A DNA stretch of 64,000 nucleotides from Xanthomonas nasturtii (GCF_001660815.1 NZ_LYMI01000002.1:62001-126000), one strand, 5' to 3'. Shown: positions 9,417-22,499, counted from the stretch's first letter. The notes: generated from the sequence alone by a model not told the origin. Numbers and translations are program-made.

Positions 9417-9576
9417 GGCGTCTTGCTGAGGCAGAGCGCTGAGGCGCAGGGCTGCTGGGTATGAGCGCCGCAGGGGTTGCCTTGCATGGGGATGTCCTGG
9501 ATTGGATATCGCCGCGCGCAGTAGCGCGGTCAGACACGGCACTACACAGCGGTACCAATCGCAGGGCCGGGCTGCG

Positions 9577-9740
9577 CCCGACCCTCATCCGGCGCTACGC
9601 GCCACCTTCTCCCGGCGGGAGAAGGAAGCTAAGCCACTTTTTCTCCCGCTGGGAGAAGCAAGCCAGAGCCCTTCTCCCTCCCGTCGGGAGAAGCAAGCCA
9701 GAGCCCCTCTCCCTGCGGGAGAGGGGTTGGGGTGAGGGTA
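9577..9740. repeat. Cluster of GGGAGAAG palindromic repeats
   Basis: Four consecutive short hairpins based on CTTCTCCC/GGGAGAAG lie here: 9605-9625, 9641-9657, 9671-9693 and 9704-9726. They are linked by repeated GCAAGCCAGAGCCC spacers and flanked by GACCCTCATCCGGCG on the left and GGGGTGAGGGT on the right. This is a dispersed intergenic repeat type familiar in Xanthomonas and Stenotrophomonas. The last hairpin may also end the upstream transcript. The rest of 9417-9972 shows nothing else. Confidence 0.8.
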
Positions 9741-9870
9741 CGGATCTCGCATCACATCCGAAGCCACCATCACCCGAGCCACATCAAACCCGCGGTGGCC
9801 TCCATCCGCAGCGCGCCAACTTAGTCGGCACACTCGCTGGCCTGTGCGCGACATCCCTAATACAACCTAG

Positions 9871-12210
<2,340 letters not shown>

Positions 12211-12509
12211 GCGCGGCGCACGAAACGTAGCGAGCGATTGTCAGCTCGACATGCGCGGCGTCCAGGAACCGGAGCGTCCGCGCGTTGCGCACCGATTCCG
12301 CGCGAAGGCAGAGCGCAGGTGCATGCCACGTGCAGGCATGGCCATTGGGCCTATCAACCACGGACGTTCGCCGGCACTCGAGACGAGCCGGTCGATGTGT
12401 TGCCAGCCGCAGCATCGCTACCGTAGCCCTGCCTGCCATGACCAAAGGCAGATTGCCGCGGTTGCTGCAGATGGGTAGGGTCGCGCTACTCAACTTGCGG
12501 ATCCGCCTC

Positions 12510-14300
12510 ATGAAGCCACTCGTTCTCGCCGTTGCGCTGGCGCTCGGTTCCTCGTTGCCATTGCAGGCACAGACCAGCAAGGCAGCGCCGACCCAGCCCG
12601 CCAGCCCGGCCTGGGTACAGACCAGCAACGGCTACGCGCAGATCCTGCTCAACGCGCAGGCACCGTTCCAGCCCGAATACGCCAGTTTCTTCGGCGTGCC
12701 GGGCTATGACGATCAAGTCATCGATCTGGGCCCGGACAATGCCGCACGCTATCGCGATGCGATGCGCAAGGCGCGCGCTGCATTGCAGGCAAAGCTGGCC
12801 ACCGAGCGCGATGCCAACGTGCGCCAGGATCTGCAGATCATGATCGGTGCGGCCGAGCAGAACATCGAAGGCAGCGAGCTCAACGAGCGTTATTTGCTGC
12901 CGTGGAACGACGCCCCGGAGTTGGTCTTCAGTGGCCTCAATGGCTTGTTGTCCGACCAGACCGTGCCCGAGCGCCGCGCCAAGGCGCTGGACCGCCTCAA
13001 GCGTTACGTCGGCCTGGTGCCGGGCAGCACGCCCACCACTACACTGGCGCGCCAGCGCTACGAAGAACAGCTGGGCAACACCGCACTGTTGCAGCCCACC
13101 CAGCGCGAAGTGGAGCAGGCGCTGGCCAATGTGGACACCTATGTCGCCGGCATCGGCGAATTGTTCGCCAAGTACAAGATCGCCGGCGCCGACGAGGCGC
13201 TCAAGGCCATGTCCAGCCAGCTCAAGGACTACGCCGCCTGGACCCGCACCACCGTGCTGCCCAAGGCGCGCAAGGACACCCGCCTGCCGGAACCGCTGTA
13301 TGCGTATCAACTCAAGCAGGTGGGCATCGATATCGCCCCGCAGCAGCTGATCCAGCGCGCGCAACTGGAGTTCATGGAGACCCGCTCGGCCATGCGCCAG
13401 CTGGCCCCGCTGGTGGCCAAGGCCAAGGGGGTGCAGGGCAGCGATTACGTGCAGGTGATCCGTGCGCTCAAGGGCAACACCATCGCCGACGACCAGCTGG
13501 AAACCCACTACCGCGGCGTGATCGATCAGATCGACCCGATCATCCGCCAGCAGCGCATCGTCGATGTGCCCAACCGCCCGATGCAGATGCGCCTGGGCAG
13601 CGCCGCCGAAAGCGCCGCGCAACCGGCGCCGCATTTCCTCCCCGCACCGCTGATCGGCAACACCGGCCAGCAGGGCCAGTTCGTGCTGCCGCTGGGCAAC
13701 CCGACCGCCGATGGCGCCAAGAAAGAGCAATACGACGACTTCAACTTCGGCTCGGCGGCCTGGACGCTCAGCGCACATGAAGGCCGCCCCGGCCACGAAC
13801 TGCAGTTCACCGCCATGGTCGAACGCGGCGTCTCGCTGGCGCGCAGCCTGTTCGCGTTCAACTCGGTCAACGTCGAAGGCTGGGCGCTGTATGCCGAAGC
13901 CGAAATGGTGCCGTACGAACCGCTCGACGGCCAGCTGATCGCCCTGCAGTTCCGCCTGCTGCGCGCCGCCCGCGCCATGCTCGACCCGATGCTCAACCTA
14001 GGCCTGATCGACCGCGAACGCGCACGCCAGGTACTGGAAGACGACGTCGGCCTCTCGCCAGCGATGACCCGCCAGGAACTGGACCGCTACACCGTCCGCG
14101 CGCCTGGCCAGGCCGGCAGCTACTTTTACGGCTACACCCGCATCCTCGAGTTACGCATGCGCACCGAATTGGCACTAGGCAAGAAGTTTGATCGCCTGGC
14201 CTTCAACAACTTCCTGCTCGACCAGGGCCTGCTCCCGCCGGATCAGCTGGCCAAGGCGGTGGAAACCCAGTTCGTTCCTGCGCAGCGGAAGTCATTGTAG
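12510..14300 (+). CDS. Secreted DUF885 family protein, putative metallopeptidase
   Basis: This 596-residue protein has a signal peptide (MKPLVLAVALALGSSLPLQA). Its C-terminal half carries SAHEGRPGHELQF, the HEGxPGHxxQ motif of DUF885 proteins, followed by NVEGWALYAEAEM, the further glutamate-bearing segment. These resemble gluzincin metal sites, so a zinc carboxypeptidase-like activity is likely but unproven for most members. The open frame reaches 12285, but the leader peptide fixes the start at 12510. It follows the dipeptidyl peptidase gene by 299 bases with no obvious terminator between, so periplasmic peptide degradation is a plausible shared theme. Confidence 0.88.
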   Translation: MKPLVLAVALALGSSLPLQAQTSKAAPTQPASPAWVQTSNGYAQILLNAQAPFQPEYASFFGVPGYDDQVIDLGPDNAARYRDAMRKARAALQAKLATERDANVRQDLQIMIGAAEQNIEGSELNERYLLPWNDAPELVFSGLNGLLSDQTVPERRAKALDRLKRYVGLVPGSTPTTTLARQRYEEQLGNTALLQPTQREVEQALANVDTYVAGIGELFAKYKIAGADEALKAMSSQLKDYAAWTRTTVLPKARKDTRLPEPLYAYQLKQVGIDIAPQQLIQRAQLEFMETRSAMRQLAPLVAKAKGVQGSDYVQVIRALKGNTIADDQLETHYRGVIDQIDPIIRQQRIVDVPNRPMQMRLGSAAESAAQPAPHFLPAPLIGNTGQQGQFVLPLGNPTADGAKKEQYDDFNFGSAAWTLSAHEGRPGHELQFTAMVERGVSLARSLFAFNSVNVEGWALYAEAEMVPYEPLDGQLIALQFRLLRAARAMLDPMLNLGLIDRERARQVLEDDVGLSPAMTRQELDRYTVRAPGQAGSYFYGYTRILELRMRTELALGKKFDRLAFNNFLLDQGLLPPDQLAKAVETQFVPAQRKSL

Positions 14301-14400
14301 GAGCGCTGGTTGACTGGGATTTGCCGGCCGTTCAAATGCTAGGCTAAGGGCGCGGCTTCCGCAGCGCGCCAGGGCAATGATCCGACGTGGTTATTCCGGA

Positions 14401-14423
14401 AGCTGCATCCACTCGATGCAGCT
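14401..14423. terminator. Hairpin downstream of DUF885 gene
   Basis: AGCTGCATC and GATGCAGCT form a perfect 9-bp stem with a 5-base loop. No U-tract follows, so termination is tentative. It lies between two convergent genes. Confidence 0.4.
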
Positions 14424-14567
14424 CAATTCGAAATTGAACAATCGTGATCTGCTCTCTTAACTAGTAGAAGTGGACCTGATACAACGCCTGGCAGATCTTC
14501 AGTACAGCAAAGGTAGATCCGACGTGCATTGTCGACACCCTCGGCAGTAAACGCAGTTGAGTAGTGC

Positions 14568-14933
14568 TTAATGGTTGAACGGAACGTTTTCAGGCCGTTT
14601 TTGGCCTGTCCACTTACCTTGCTTACTAGCATCTGGGCAAATCGACTGGTATTGGGCGAGAGCGGCAATCGCTGTCGGTGTCCATGCCTGAAGACAGACT
14701 GGGCCCGCGCAGCAGGGCGACAGGCTCGGTACAAGGCAATAGCCAGGAGTCGCTACCCACGACCCGCTGATAGGATCGATAGGCAGCCAATTTTTATCGT
14801 TATCTTTGCAGCCTTGCGTGCAGAACACGAAAGGATCGTTGTCGCGGCAGACGAGCGGTTGGTAAGTGCCCTTGGCTTGAACTTCAGCTTGCCCAATAAA
14901 AAATAACGCCAATATCCATATCAAGTTCTTCAT
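14568..14933 (-). CDS. Small secreted cysteine-rich protein of unknown function
   Basis: This 121-residue protein begins with a clear signal peptide (MKNLIWILALFFIGQAEVQA). The mature part has about eight cysteines (CRDND, CTQGCKD, YCLVP, CCAGPVC, ICPDA), suggesting disulfides in the periplasm or outside the cell. I do not recognise the family. AAGGA lies six bases before the ATG; a GTG one codon upstream is an alternative. Base composition is lower in GC than the neighbours, which hints at acquisition or lineage specificity. Confidence 0.65.
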   Translation of the reverse strand: MKNLIWILALFFIGQAEVQAKGTYQPLVCRDNDPFVFCTQGCKDNDKNWLPIDPISGSWVATPGYCLVPSLSPCCAGPVCLQAWTPTAIAALAQYQSICPDASKQGKWTGQKRPENVPFNH

Positions 14934-15232
14934 CACTAATCCTTATGTTGAGGAGGTCAGTAAGGCGTTCGATAGAAAACGATGAATCGCAATGTGCGCT
15001 TTCGGGCGTCGTAGCGCATCGATTTGTCTGTAACCTAGCGCGTGACTGATGCAAACCGCTTTGTTCAGTAAGAGTACTGTATCCGGTTTGGGGTTTCATC
15101 AGGCATGGGCGCGACACAACATTGCACTTGACAATGCGTTAGTGCTAGTCCTGCTAACAACAAGCTCCATCGTGGATAGCTGAATTAGTATCTCTCCACG
15201 ATCAAGATATTTCGACGATGGAGACGTGTCTA

Positions 15233-15682
15233 TTACTGCCCCTGCCCCTGTGACCGCGTTGCATCTGCTGCACCCTTAGGCACCCAGATCGCCATCCCGG
15301 CCGCGCGCTTCTGCGTGGTCGGGATGCCGATGCCCAGGCCACCACCGACGCGTCCGCCGTAGCTGCCGCCGCCCACCGACAAGCCGCCGCCGGAGCGTTC
15401 CGAGCCTACGCCGACGATGACCACGCCGTTTGCGCCGAGCTTGGCGGCTTCGCGCTTGAGGCGTTGCACGGCGGCATCGGTCTGGCCCTGGGTGCCGAAG
15501 CCGGCGGCGCTGGTGGATTCGAGCTGGGCGATCTCCACCGAGCCGACCGGGGCGTTGGCATACACCTGCACCTGCGCCGGGTCGATCGGCGCGCGCGCCT
15601 GGCCCAGCATGACCTTGGAACTGCTGGCGCAGCCGGCCAGCAGCAATGCCAGCGTGGCGCCGATGACGATGTGCTTGTTCAT
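15233..15682 (-). CDS. Small glycine-rich lipoprotein
   Basis: This 149-residue protein has the leader MNKHIVIGATLALLLAGC with a canonical lipobox (LLAGC) followed by ASSSK, so outer-membrane lipidation is likely. The body contains AAVQRLKREAAKLGANGVVI, a pattern seen in small stress-type lipoproteins that carry a conserved A-x-LGANG helix-strand. A Gly/Ser-rich loop and a basic C-terminus follow. The function is unknown. It is transcribed alone; weak nested inverted repeats at about 15165-15223 lie just downstream. Confidence 0.75.
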   Translation of the reverse strand: MNKHIVIGATLALLLAGCASSSKVMLGQARAPIDPAQVQVYANAPVGSVEIAQLESTSAAGFGTQGQTDAAVQRLKREAAKLGANGVVIVGVGSERSGGGLSVGGGSYGGRVGGGLGIGIPTTQKRAAGMAIWVPKGAADATRSQGQGQ

Positions 15683-15924
15683 GATGGTGCCCCCCGTTGA
15701 ACGACAGTGCTCGCGATAATCCGGTGCCCGAACTGAAGAGTGGCTAACAAGACGGTGCGAGCAGTCGTGTTGCTGGCCGTTTGAAGTGCGCCGGACGTTG
15801 GCGCACCGTAGCCATGCCGATGTGAGGCTGCCGCCAAGCCGCCATTGGTCATGATGACCACTCGCCCACGGCGTGAAGACGGGTGCGCCGGTAAGCTCGT
15901 GCTTTCTTCAAGGCGAGGTGGCAC

Positions 15925-16173
15925 GTGGGATTGATCAGTCTGTTATGGGGCATCGTGGCGCTGCTGTGGATGGTGCTGGCCTTCATCCCGCTGCTGGGCT
16001 GGGGCAACTGGTTCCTGATTCCGTTCGCAGCGGTGGGCGCGCTGATCGCCGCGATCGCGCTGTTGTTTACCTCGGCCGGCAACCGCGGCCGCGCCAAGAC
16101 CGGCCTGCTGCTCAACGGCCTGGTGATCGTGGTCGGGGTGATCCGCCTGAGCCTGGGGGGCGGGGTGATCTAG
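15925..16173 (+). CDS. Small two- to three-helix membrane protein
   Basis: The ORF encodes 82 residues from a GTG (AAGGCGAGG lies upstream). It is almost entirely hydrophobic, with segments at residues 3-24, 28-48 and 60-78, and a short basic loop SAGNRGRAKTG. Such small inner-membrane proteins are common and uncharacterised. It precedes hemB by about 90 bases in the same direction, but functional linkage is not evident. Confidence 0.65.
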   Translation: MGLISLLWGIVALLWMVLAFIPLLGWGNWFLIPFAAVGALIAAIALLFTSAGNRGRAKTGLLLNGLVIVVGVIRLSLGGGVI

Positions 16174-16236
16174 CCGTTGCAGCGCTGCGACGCTGCGTCA
16201 CAGCGCGTCCTGCGCGGGATGGCGGGCGTAAACTGA

Positions 16237-17250
<1,014 letters not shown>

Positions 17251-17568
17251 GTGCGTCTGTCGGCGTTGCTTTGTAGGTGTTGTCATCGCGTCCTCCCAGG
17301 CATGCGGACGCACTTGCGTCTGATGCAGGAAGGGGAATTTGATCGTTTTGCCGGGTTCGTTTCCGCACGTAGGTAATGAACGACCAAAGGCTACCTGCAC
17401 TGCAGTGGCGTGACCTCGTTTCTTCGATCAGTCACTGGCCAAGCCGACAGATCACCCGCCAAGGCGCGCAAGCTGACAAGGCAGATGCGTGGTCCTGATA
17501 CAGAAGCGTCGTGCTCGGCCAGGTTTGCCTGAGGCAACGCAATTGCGACCGATCCCTCACGAAACTGC

Positions 17569-17587
17569 GATAACGATTCTCATCTAC
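17569..17587 (+). promoter_or_regulatory. Putative Fur box
   Basis: GATAACGATTCTCATCTAC matches the 19-base Fur consensus GATAATGATAATCATTATC at 13 positions, including both outer GATAA and TCAT cores. It ends one base before the first ATG of the PepSY-flavoprotein gene, so the transcript is either nearly leaderless or initiates translation at the downstream GTG (17622). The rest of 17251-17568 shows nothing further. Confidence 0.65.
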
Positions 17588-17588
17588 A

Positions 17589-20156
17589 ATGGCGAGCCCT
17601 GCTGCTTCAGGTTGTTCGCGCGTGCTCAAGACGGTTCTGTTCCAACTGCACTGGCTGCTTGGCATCACCGCCGGGCTGGTGCTGTCGGTGATGGGATTGA
17701 CCGGCGCATTGATGTCCTTCGAAAACGAGATCGTGCGCGTGGCCAACCCGGCCATCACGCAACTGGCGCAGCGGCACGCGGCAGGCGAACGGCCCTTGCC
17801 GGTGGATGTGCTGCTGCAACGGCTCGATCTGGCGCCGACCGATGCGGGGCAGAAGCAGGCGGTGACGCGCATATTGATCGACCCCACCGGCGCCCGCCCG
17901 TCCAACGCACGCCTGGCCGGCAAGGGTGGTGGCCGGGTGTACTTCGACCCCTACACGGGCGAGAACGTCGCGCCGCCGCGGCTGAGCGCTGCGTTTGCCT
18001 TCATCGAAGACCTGCACCGCAATCTCACCGCCGGCAAGCGCGGGCAGGCGGTCACCGGCGCGAGCGCCTTGATCCTGCTGTTCTTCTGCGCGTCGGGGCT
18101 GTATCTGCGTTGGCCGCGACGGTGGTGGAGCCCGCGCACCTGGTGGGTGGTGGAATGGCGGCGGCAGGGGCGCAGTTTTCTGTGGAGCCTGCACGCGGTG
18201 TTCGGCACCTGGTGCCTGCTGGTGTATCTGCTGGTCGCACTGACCGGCCTGACCTGGTCCTACACCTGGTACCGCGACGGCATGGCGGCCGTGCTCGGTG
18301 GCGAGCCCGTGGTGCGCGACGACCGGCGCGACCGGCGTCCGGCAACGGTGGATTTTGCGCGCGTGCAACGCACCCTGGATGGCATCCCGGCCACGCATCA
18401 CGCCGCGCTGGATCTGCGGATTCCCGCCCGTGCCGGGCAGGCCTTGAATGTGCGGTTTCTGCCCGATCACGCGGATCACGACCGCGCCTTGAACGCCCTG
18501 GACATCGATGCCGCCAGCGGCGCCGTGCTGCGCAGGCAGGACTACGCGGCAAGGCCGCGCGGGCAGCAGCTGATGGTCAGCATGTTTGCGCTGCATTCGG
18601 GCAGTTTCTTCGGGCTGCCGGGGCGCATCGTGGTGATGCTGGCCAGCCTCGGCATGTCGGTGTTTTTCGTTACCGGCTGGATGCTGTATCTGGATCGGCG
18701 CCGCAAGAAACGCGAGCTGCGTGCCGCACGCGTGCTGCTGCAAGGCGCGGCGCCGGCCTCGCAGGCTGCGCCATGGTTGATCGCCTTCGCCAGCCAGAGC
18801 GGGTTTGCCGCGCGATTGGCGTGGCAAGCCGCCGGGCACCTGCAGGCAGCCGGCTTGCCGGTGCAGGTGCGTTCGCTGGCGCAGCTGGACGCGCAGGAGC
18901 TGCAACGTACCCGGCATGCGCTGTTCGTGATCAGCACCTTCGGCGACGGCGAGCCACCGGATGCGGCACGCGGCTTCGAGCGCGAACTGCTGCGGCAACG
19001 CGTTGAATTACCGCAACTGGCCTACGCGGTGCTGGCGCTGGGCGACCGTCAGTACGCCCAGTTCTGCGGGTTCTCGCGGCGTATCGAACAGTGGCTGGAT
19101 GCGCAGGGCGCGCGCGCGCTGTTTCCTGCGGTGGAAATGGACAACGTCGATCCGCAGGCGCTGGCGCAATGGCATGCGCAGCTGGGCCAGATTGCCGGTG
19201 CGCCGGTGAGCGCTGCGCCACTGGCGCGGCCCACGCTGAGCGAGTGGACGTTGTCCTCGCGCATGCATCTGAACCCGGGTAGCGAAGGCGCGCCGATCTG
19301 GCGCATCGATCTGCAGCCGCCTGCCGAGTCACGCTGGCAGGCCGGCGATATCCTCGAAGTGCAGCCGGCGCACGCCGCAGCGCAGGTGCGTGCCTGTCTG
19401 GCTGCATGGGAGTTATCGCCCGATGCACTGGTGCACGTGGATGCGCAGTTGCTGCCGCTGCAGCAGGCCGCGGCCGAGCGCGTGCTGCCGGAGCCGCCCG
19501 CACTGCCACCGGCCCATCGTCCGGATCCGCAGACCTGGCTGGATGCCTGCGCCTGGTTGCCCACCCGCGACTATTCGTTGGCCAGCGTGCCGGCCGACGG
19601 TACCGCGATGGCGGTCGTGCGGCTGACTGCGCGCGCCGATGGCAGCCCCGGCCTGGGCTCGGGTTGGCTGATCTGCCATGCGGCCATCGGTACGTCGGTG
19701 CGCGCACGTTTGCGTACCAATCCCGGGTTTCATCGCGTCGAAAAAACGCCGCTGGTGTTGATCGGCAACGGCACCGGCATTGCCGGCTTGCGCGCACTGC
19801 TACGCGAGGCCGAGCTGGCTGGCGTGCATGGGCATTGGTTGTTGTTCGGCGAACGGCATGCCGCGCACGACCGTCTGTTCGCCGACGAGTTGCAGGCCTG
19901 GCAGGCGAGTGGACATCTGCAGCAACTGGAGTGGGTGTTCTCGCGCGATCAACCGCATAAGCGCTACGTGCAACATCAGTTGCGCGAAGCCGGCGACACG
20001 CTGCGGCATTGGATCGACCGCGGCGCAGTGATTTACGTCTGCGGCAGTCTGGACAGCATGGCGCGCGAAGTCGACGCAACCTTGCGAGAACTCCTGGGTG
20101 ATACGCGGCTGGAAGCGTTGACCGCGGCGGGCCGTTATCGGCGCGATGTGTATTGA
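17589..20156 (+). CDS. PepSY-flavodoxin-ferredoxin reductase-like fusion, likely iron-regulated membrane reductase
   Basis: This 855-residue inner-membrane protein has an N-terminal PepSY_TM region with four hydrophobic helices (FQLHWLLGITAGLVLSVMGL near the start, the last near residue 360). A flavodoxin domain follows (FASQSG, STFGDGEPPD, LALGDRQYAQFCG), then a sulfite-reductase-type FAD/NADPH reductase (RDYSLASVP, LIGNGTGIAGL). The layout suits transfer of cytosolic NADPH electrons across the membrane, as proposed for ferric-siderophore reductases. The Fur box at its start supports an iron role. The start is uncertain: ATG at 17589 abuts the Fur box, GTG at 17622 is an alternative. The substrate is inferred, not shown. 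Confidence 0.85.
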   Translation: MASPAASGCSRVLKTVLFQLHWLLGITAGLVLSVMGLTGALMSFENEIVRVANPAITQLAQRHAAGERPLPVDVLLQRLDLAPTDAGQKQAVTRILIDPTGARPSNARLAGKGGGRVYFDPYTGENVAPPRLSAAFAFIEDLHRNLTAGKRGQAVTGASALILLFFCASGLYLRWPRRWWSPRTWWVVEWRRQGRSFLWSLHAVFGTWCLLVYLLVALTGLTWSYTWYRDGMAAVLGGEPVVRDDRRDRRPATVDFARVQRTLDGIPATHHAALDLRIPARAGQALNVRFLPDHADHDRALNALDIDAASGAVLRRQDYAARPRGQQLMVSMFALHSGSFFGLPGRIVVMLASLGMSVFFVTGWMLYLDRRRKKRELRAARVLLQGAAPASQAAPWLIAFASQSGFAARLAWQAAGHLQAAGLPVQVRSLAQLDAQELQRTRHALFVISTFGDGEPPDAARGFERELLRQRVELPQLAYAVLALGDRQYAQFCGFSRRIEQWLDAQGARALFPAVEMDNVDPQALAQWHAQLGQIAGAPVSAAPLARPTLSEWTLSSRMHLNPGSEGAPIWRIDLQPPAESRWQAGDILEVQPAHAAAQVRACLAAWELSPDALVHVDAQLLPLQQAAAERVLPEPPALPPAHRPDPQTWLDACAWLPTRDYSLASVPADGTAMAVVRLTARADGSPGLGSGWLICHAAIGTSVRARLRTNPGFHRVEKTPLVLIGNGTGIAGLRALLREAELAGVHGHWLLFGERHAAHDRLFADELQAWQASGHLQQLEWVFSRDQPHKRYVQHQLREAGDTLRHWIDRGAVIYVCGSLDSMAREVDATLRELLGDTRLEALTAAGRYRRDVY

Positions 20157-20361
20157 GTGCGGTGACGACTGCTGTATCTGCGCCTCATATCGGCTAGCAA
20201 GCAAGGTGAGTGAGCGCTAAGCGCTTGCGCAAGCGCAGGATCGGGGCGTACGAATGGCACGCCAATGCCGAGCGTTGGCCGCTTGCCTTTTGCATGGCAT
20301 CCGCGCGCGGTCCGTTGAAGTTATCTTGGTGATGCAATCAAACGCCTGGTCGGTCGAGTGC

Positions 20362-20463
20362 GCGATGCCCTCACCGCTTGCGGGACACGCCGTGAATCCG
20401 TCCCTGGAGGCTCGGTGGCGGCATCCATGCCGCCAGCGGTCCCGCAATCGGTGAGGGCATCGC
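20362..20463. repeat. Nested inverted-repeat element (Xanthomonas-type intergenic palindrome)
   Basis: The arms GCGATGCCCTCACCG (20362-20376) and CGGTGAGGGCATCGC (20449-20463) are perfectly complementary and extend inward (CTTGCGGGA against TCCCGCAAT) with one mismatch. Inside lies a second palindrome built on GGCGGCATCCATGCCGCC. The whole can fold into a long two-part hairpin. The inner motif is a familiar dispersed repeat in Xanthomonas. Confidence 0.7.
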
Positions 20464-20523
20464 ACCAGACAGTTGGCTGGTGGTTTATTGAAGAACGAAT
20501 CAACGCACCAGACAGTTGGCTGG
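20461..20523. repeat. Direct repeat, two copies of a 20-mer
   Basis: CGCACCAGACAGTTGGCTGG occurs at 20461-20480 and again at 20504-20523. The first copy starts inside the right arm of the adjacent palindrome, so the two may form one element. Confidence 0.7.
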
Positions 20524-20712
20524 CTGTTTTATGGAAAGCTCTGCGCAACGACCAACTTGACTGGTCCTTGCCCGCCCACCGTCGCGGGACCTTGAGACGC
20601 ATGGATGCGGCGCCAGAGCTAGAGGAACGTACTTGCAGCGTGTCCCGCGATGGTGAGTGGGGAAGGGCCCTGCAACCAGGTTGCACATGCTGGTCAGCAG
20701 CCTGCATCCACC

Positions 20713-21594
20713 TCAACGGCAGCTCGCATCGCCACTCGCCGCCGGTGCCTTCATCCGGTAGATATCCAGTTGCCCGGCACGCGGCGCGCGGGCGCTGCCG
20801 GTCACCAGTAATTCGCCAGGCTTTGCCGCATCCACCACTGCGCCGAAGGTGCGCTCCTGCGGCCCGTTGAACGACAGCGGCAACGCCTGGCCCTGGGCGA
20901 AATGCCCGTCCTTGCAGGCGGCTACCAGCAGCTGGCTGGGGCCATCGGTTGTTCCGCGCGCCCACACCAGTGTGCGCCCGTCGCCGAGCCAGGCTGGGTC
21001 CAGTTCGTCGGCGGCGCTGTTGATGTCGACCAAGGCCACCGGCGCAATAAAGGCCTGCCCATTCCAGTGCGCCACGAATAGATCCATGCCGCCGGCGCCG
21101 CCATGCCCGTTGCTGGCGAACAGCAAACGCGTGCCGTCCAGCGATAGCGTCGGCGCGCGCTCATTGCCGTCGCTGTTGATCGCCGTCCCCAACGATTGCA
21201 CCGCACCCACTGCGCCTTGCGCATCCACTGGCGCGCGGTACAGGTCGCTGCCGCCCGCCCCGCCGGGCCGGTTGGAGGCGAACAGCAGCCAGCGGCCGTC
21301 GGCACTGAACAATGGGGTGGTCTCGTCCTGCGCGGTATTGACCGGCAGCGGTTGCGCGTCCTGCCAGCGCCCGCCGCGCAGCTGTGCCCGCCACAGATCC
21401 CAGCCGCCTGCGCCACCGGCGCGGTCGCTGGCCCAGACGATGCGCTGGCCATCCGGGCTGAGCGTGGCGCGCGCCTCGTTGGCCGGCGTGGAGACCACGC
21501 CCATGCCCTCGATGCCGAATTCGGCAAGCCCCGAAGCAGACGGGACGCAGAGTAAACTTGCCGCCAGCGTGAGCAGCGTCCATCGAGATTGCAT
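20713..21594 (-). CDS. Secreted PD40 (TolB-like) beta-propeller protein
   Basis: This 293-residue protein has a signal peptide (MQSRWTLLTLAASLLCVPSASG) and at least four PD40/WD40-like units, seen as repeated LSPDGQRIVWASDRAGGAGG, FSADGRWLLFASNRPGGAGG and LSLDGTRLLFASNGHGGAGG, each followed by a Asp-Leu-(Trp/Tyr/Phe) strand. It would form a periplasmic propeller, probably for protein interaction as in TolB. No OmpA or Pal-like domain follows. It diverges from aroE by 53 bases, so the two share a promoter region. Confidence 0.82.
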   Translation of the reverse strand: MQSRWTLLTLAASLLCVPSASGLAEFGIEGMGVVSTPANEARATLSPDGQRIVWASDRAGGAGGWDLWRAQLRGGRWQDAQPLPVNTAQDETTPLFSADGRWLLFASNRPGGAGGSDLYRAPVDAQGAVGAVQSLGTAINSDGNERAPTLSLDGTRLLFASNGHGGAGGMDLFVAHWNGQAFIAPVALVDINSAADELDPAWLGDGRTLVWARGTTDGPSQLLVAACKDGHFAQGQALPLSFNGPQERTFGAVVDAAKPGELLVTGSARAPRAGQLDIYRMKAPAASGDASCR

Positions 21595-21647
21595 GCGGTG
21601 TTCCTGCCTTCAGATCGCGCACAGTCTAGTCAACCAGAGAGCGTTTC

Positions 21648-22499
21648 ATGCCCGTATCCCGTTATGCCGTGTTCGGTCACCCCGTCGTCCATTCGCTGTC
21701 GCCGGCCATCCACGCCGACTTCGGGAAGCAGACCGGCATTGCGCTGGACTACACCGCCATCGACGCACCGCCGGAAGAGTTCACCGCCGCGCTGGAACGC
21801 TTTGCCGGTGACGGCGGCAAGGGCGCCAACGTCACCCTGCCGTTGAAGGAAGCGGCCTGCGCGCTGGCCAGCAGCCTGAGCGACCGTGCGCGCCTGGCCG
21901 GAGCGGTCAATACGCTGGTGCGTAACGATGGCCAGTGGCAGGGCGACAACACCGATGGCATCGGCCTGGTCCGCGATCTCACCGATCGGCATGGCCTGGA
22001 TCTGCGCGGTCGCCGCGTGCTGCTGCTGGGCGCCGGCGGTGCTGCGCGCGGCGTGGCGCCGGCACTGCTGGAGGCAGGCATCACCGAAATGGTGGTGGTG
22101 AACCGTTCGCCCGAGCGCGCCGATGCGTTGTGCGACGCGCTGGGCGAACCCGGGCGCGTGGTGTCGCGTTACATCGAAGACCTGCGTGATCTGGGCGACT
22201 TCGAACTGATCGTCAATGCCACCGCTGCCGGCCGCGACCGCGACGCCGGTGCGTTCGCGATGCCGCTGGGTCTGGTCAACAGCCTCACTGCCGCGGTTGA
22301 CCTCAACTATGGCGCCACCGCCATCGCGTTCCTGGCCTGGGCGCGTGCGGCGCAGTGCCGGTACGCCATCGACGGGCTGGGCATGCTGGTGGAGCAGGCC
22401 GCCGAGAGCTTCGCGCTATGGCATGGCGTGCGCCCGGACACCGACCCGGTCTACGCCGCGCTACGCGCGCGCGAGGCCGTGCTGATCAGTGCCGACTGA
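21648..22499 (+). CDS. aroE: Shikimate dehydrogenase (NADP+)
   Basis: This 283-residue enzyme reduces 3-dehydroshikimate to shikimate in aromatic amino acid synthesis. The shikimate-binding motif HSLSPAIH, the catalytic lysine in [10 protein letters not shown], and the NADP-binding loop GAGGAARGV followed by NRSPERA are all present and in order. The start [16 protein letters not shown] fits the family exactly. Its last bases overlap the GTG of the next small membrane gene by 11 bases, suggesting translational coupling. Confidence 0.97.
   Translation: MPVSRYAVFGHPVVHSLSPAIHADFGKQTGIALDYTAIDAPPEEFTAALERFAGDGGKGANVTLPLKEAACALASSLSDRARLAGAVNTLVRNDGQWQGDNTDGIGLVRDLTDRHGLDLRGRRVLLLGAGGAARGVAPALLEAGITEMVVVNRSPERADALCDALGEPGRVVSRYIEDLRDLGDFELIVNATAAGRDRDAGAFAMPLGLVNSLTAAVDLNYGATAIAFLAWARAAQCRYAIDGLGMLVEQAAESFALWHGVRPDTDPVYAALRAREAVLISAD

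Larger units (their letters stand above)
20157..20712. other. Repeat-bearing intergenic region
   Basis: These 556 bases separate convergent genes. Apart from the inverted repeat at 20362-20463 and the 20-base direct repeat at 20461-20523, I see no gene-like sequence. Open frames here are short and unsupported. Confidence 0.5.

Noticed and set aside
14884-15117. 77-codon minus-strand frame
   Set aside because: No leader, ribosome site or codon pattern; it overlaps the start of the small secreted-protein gene.
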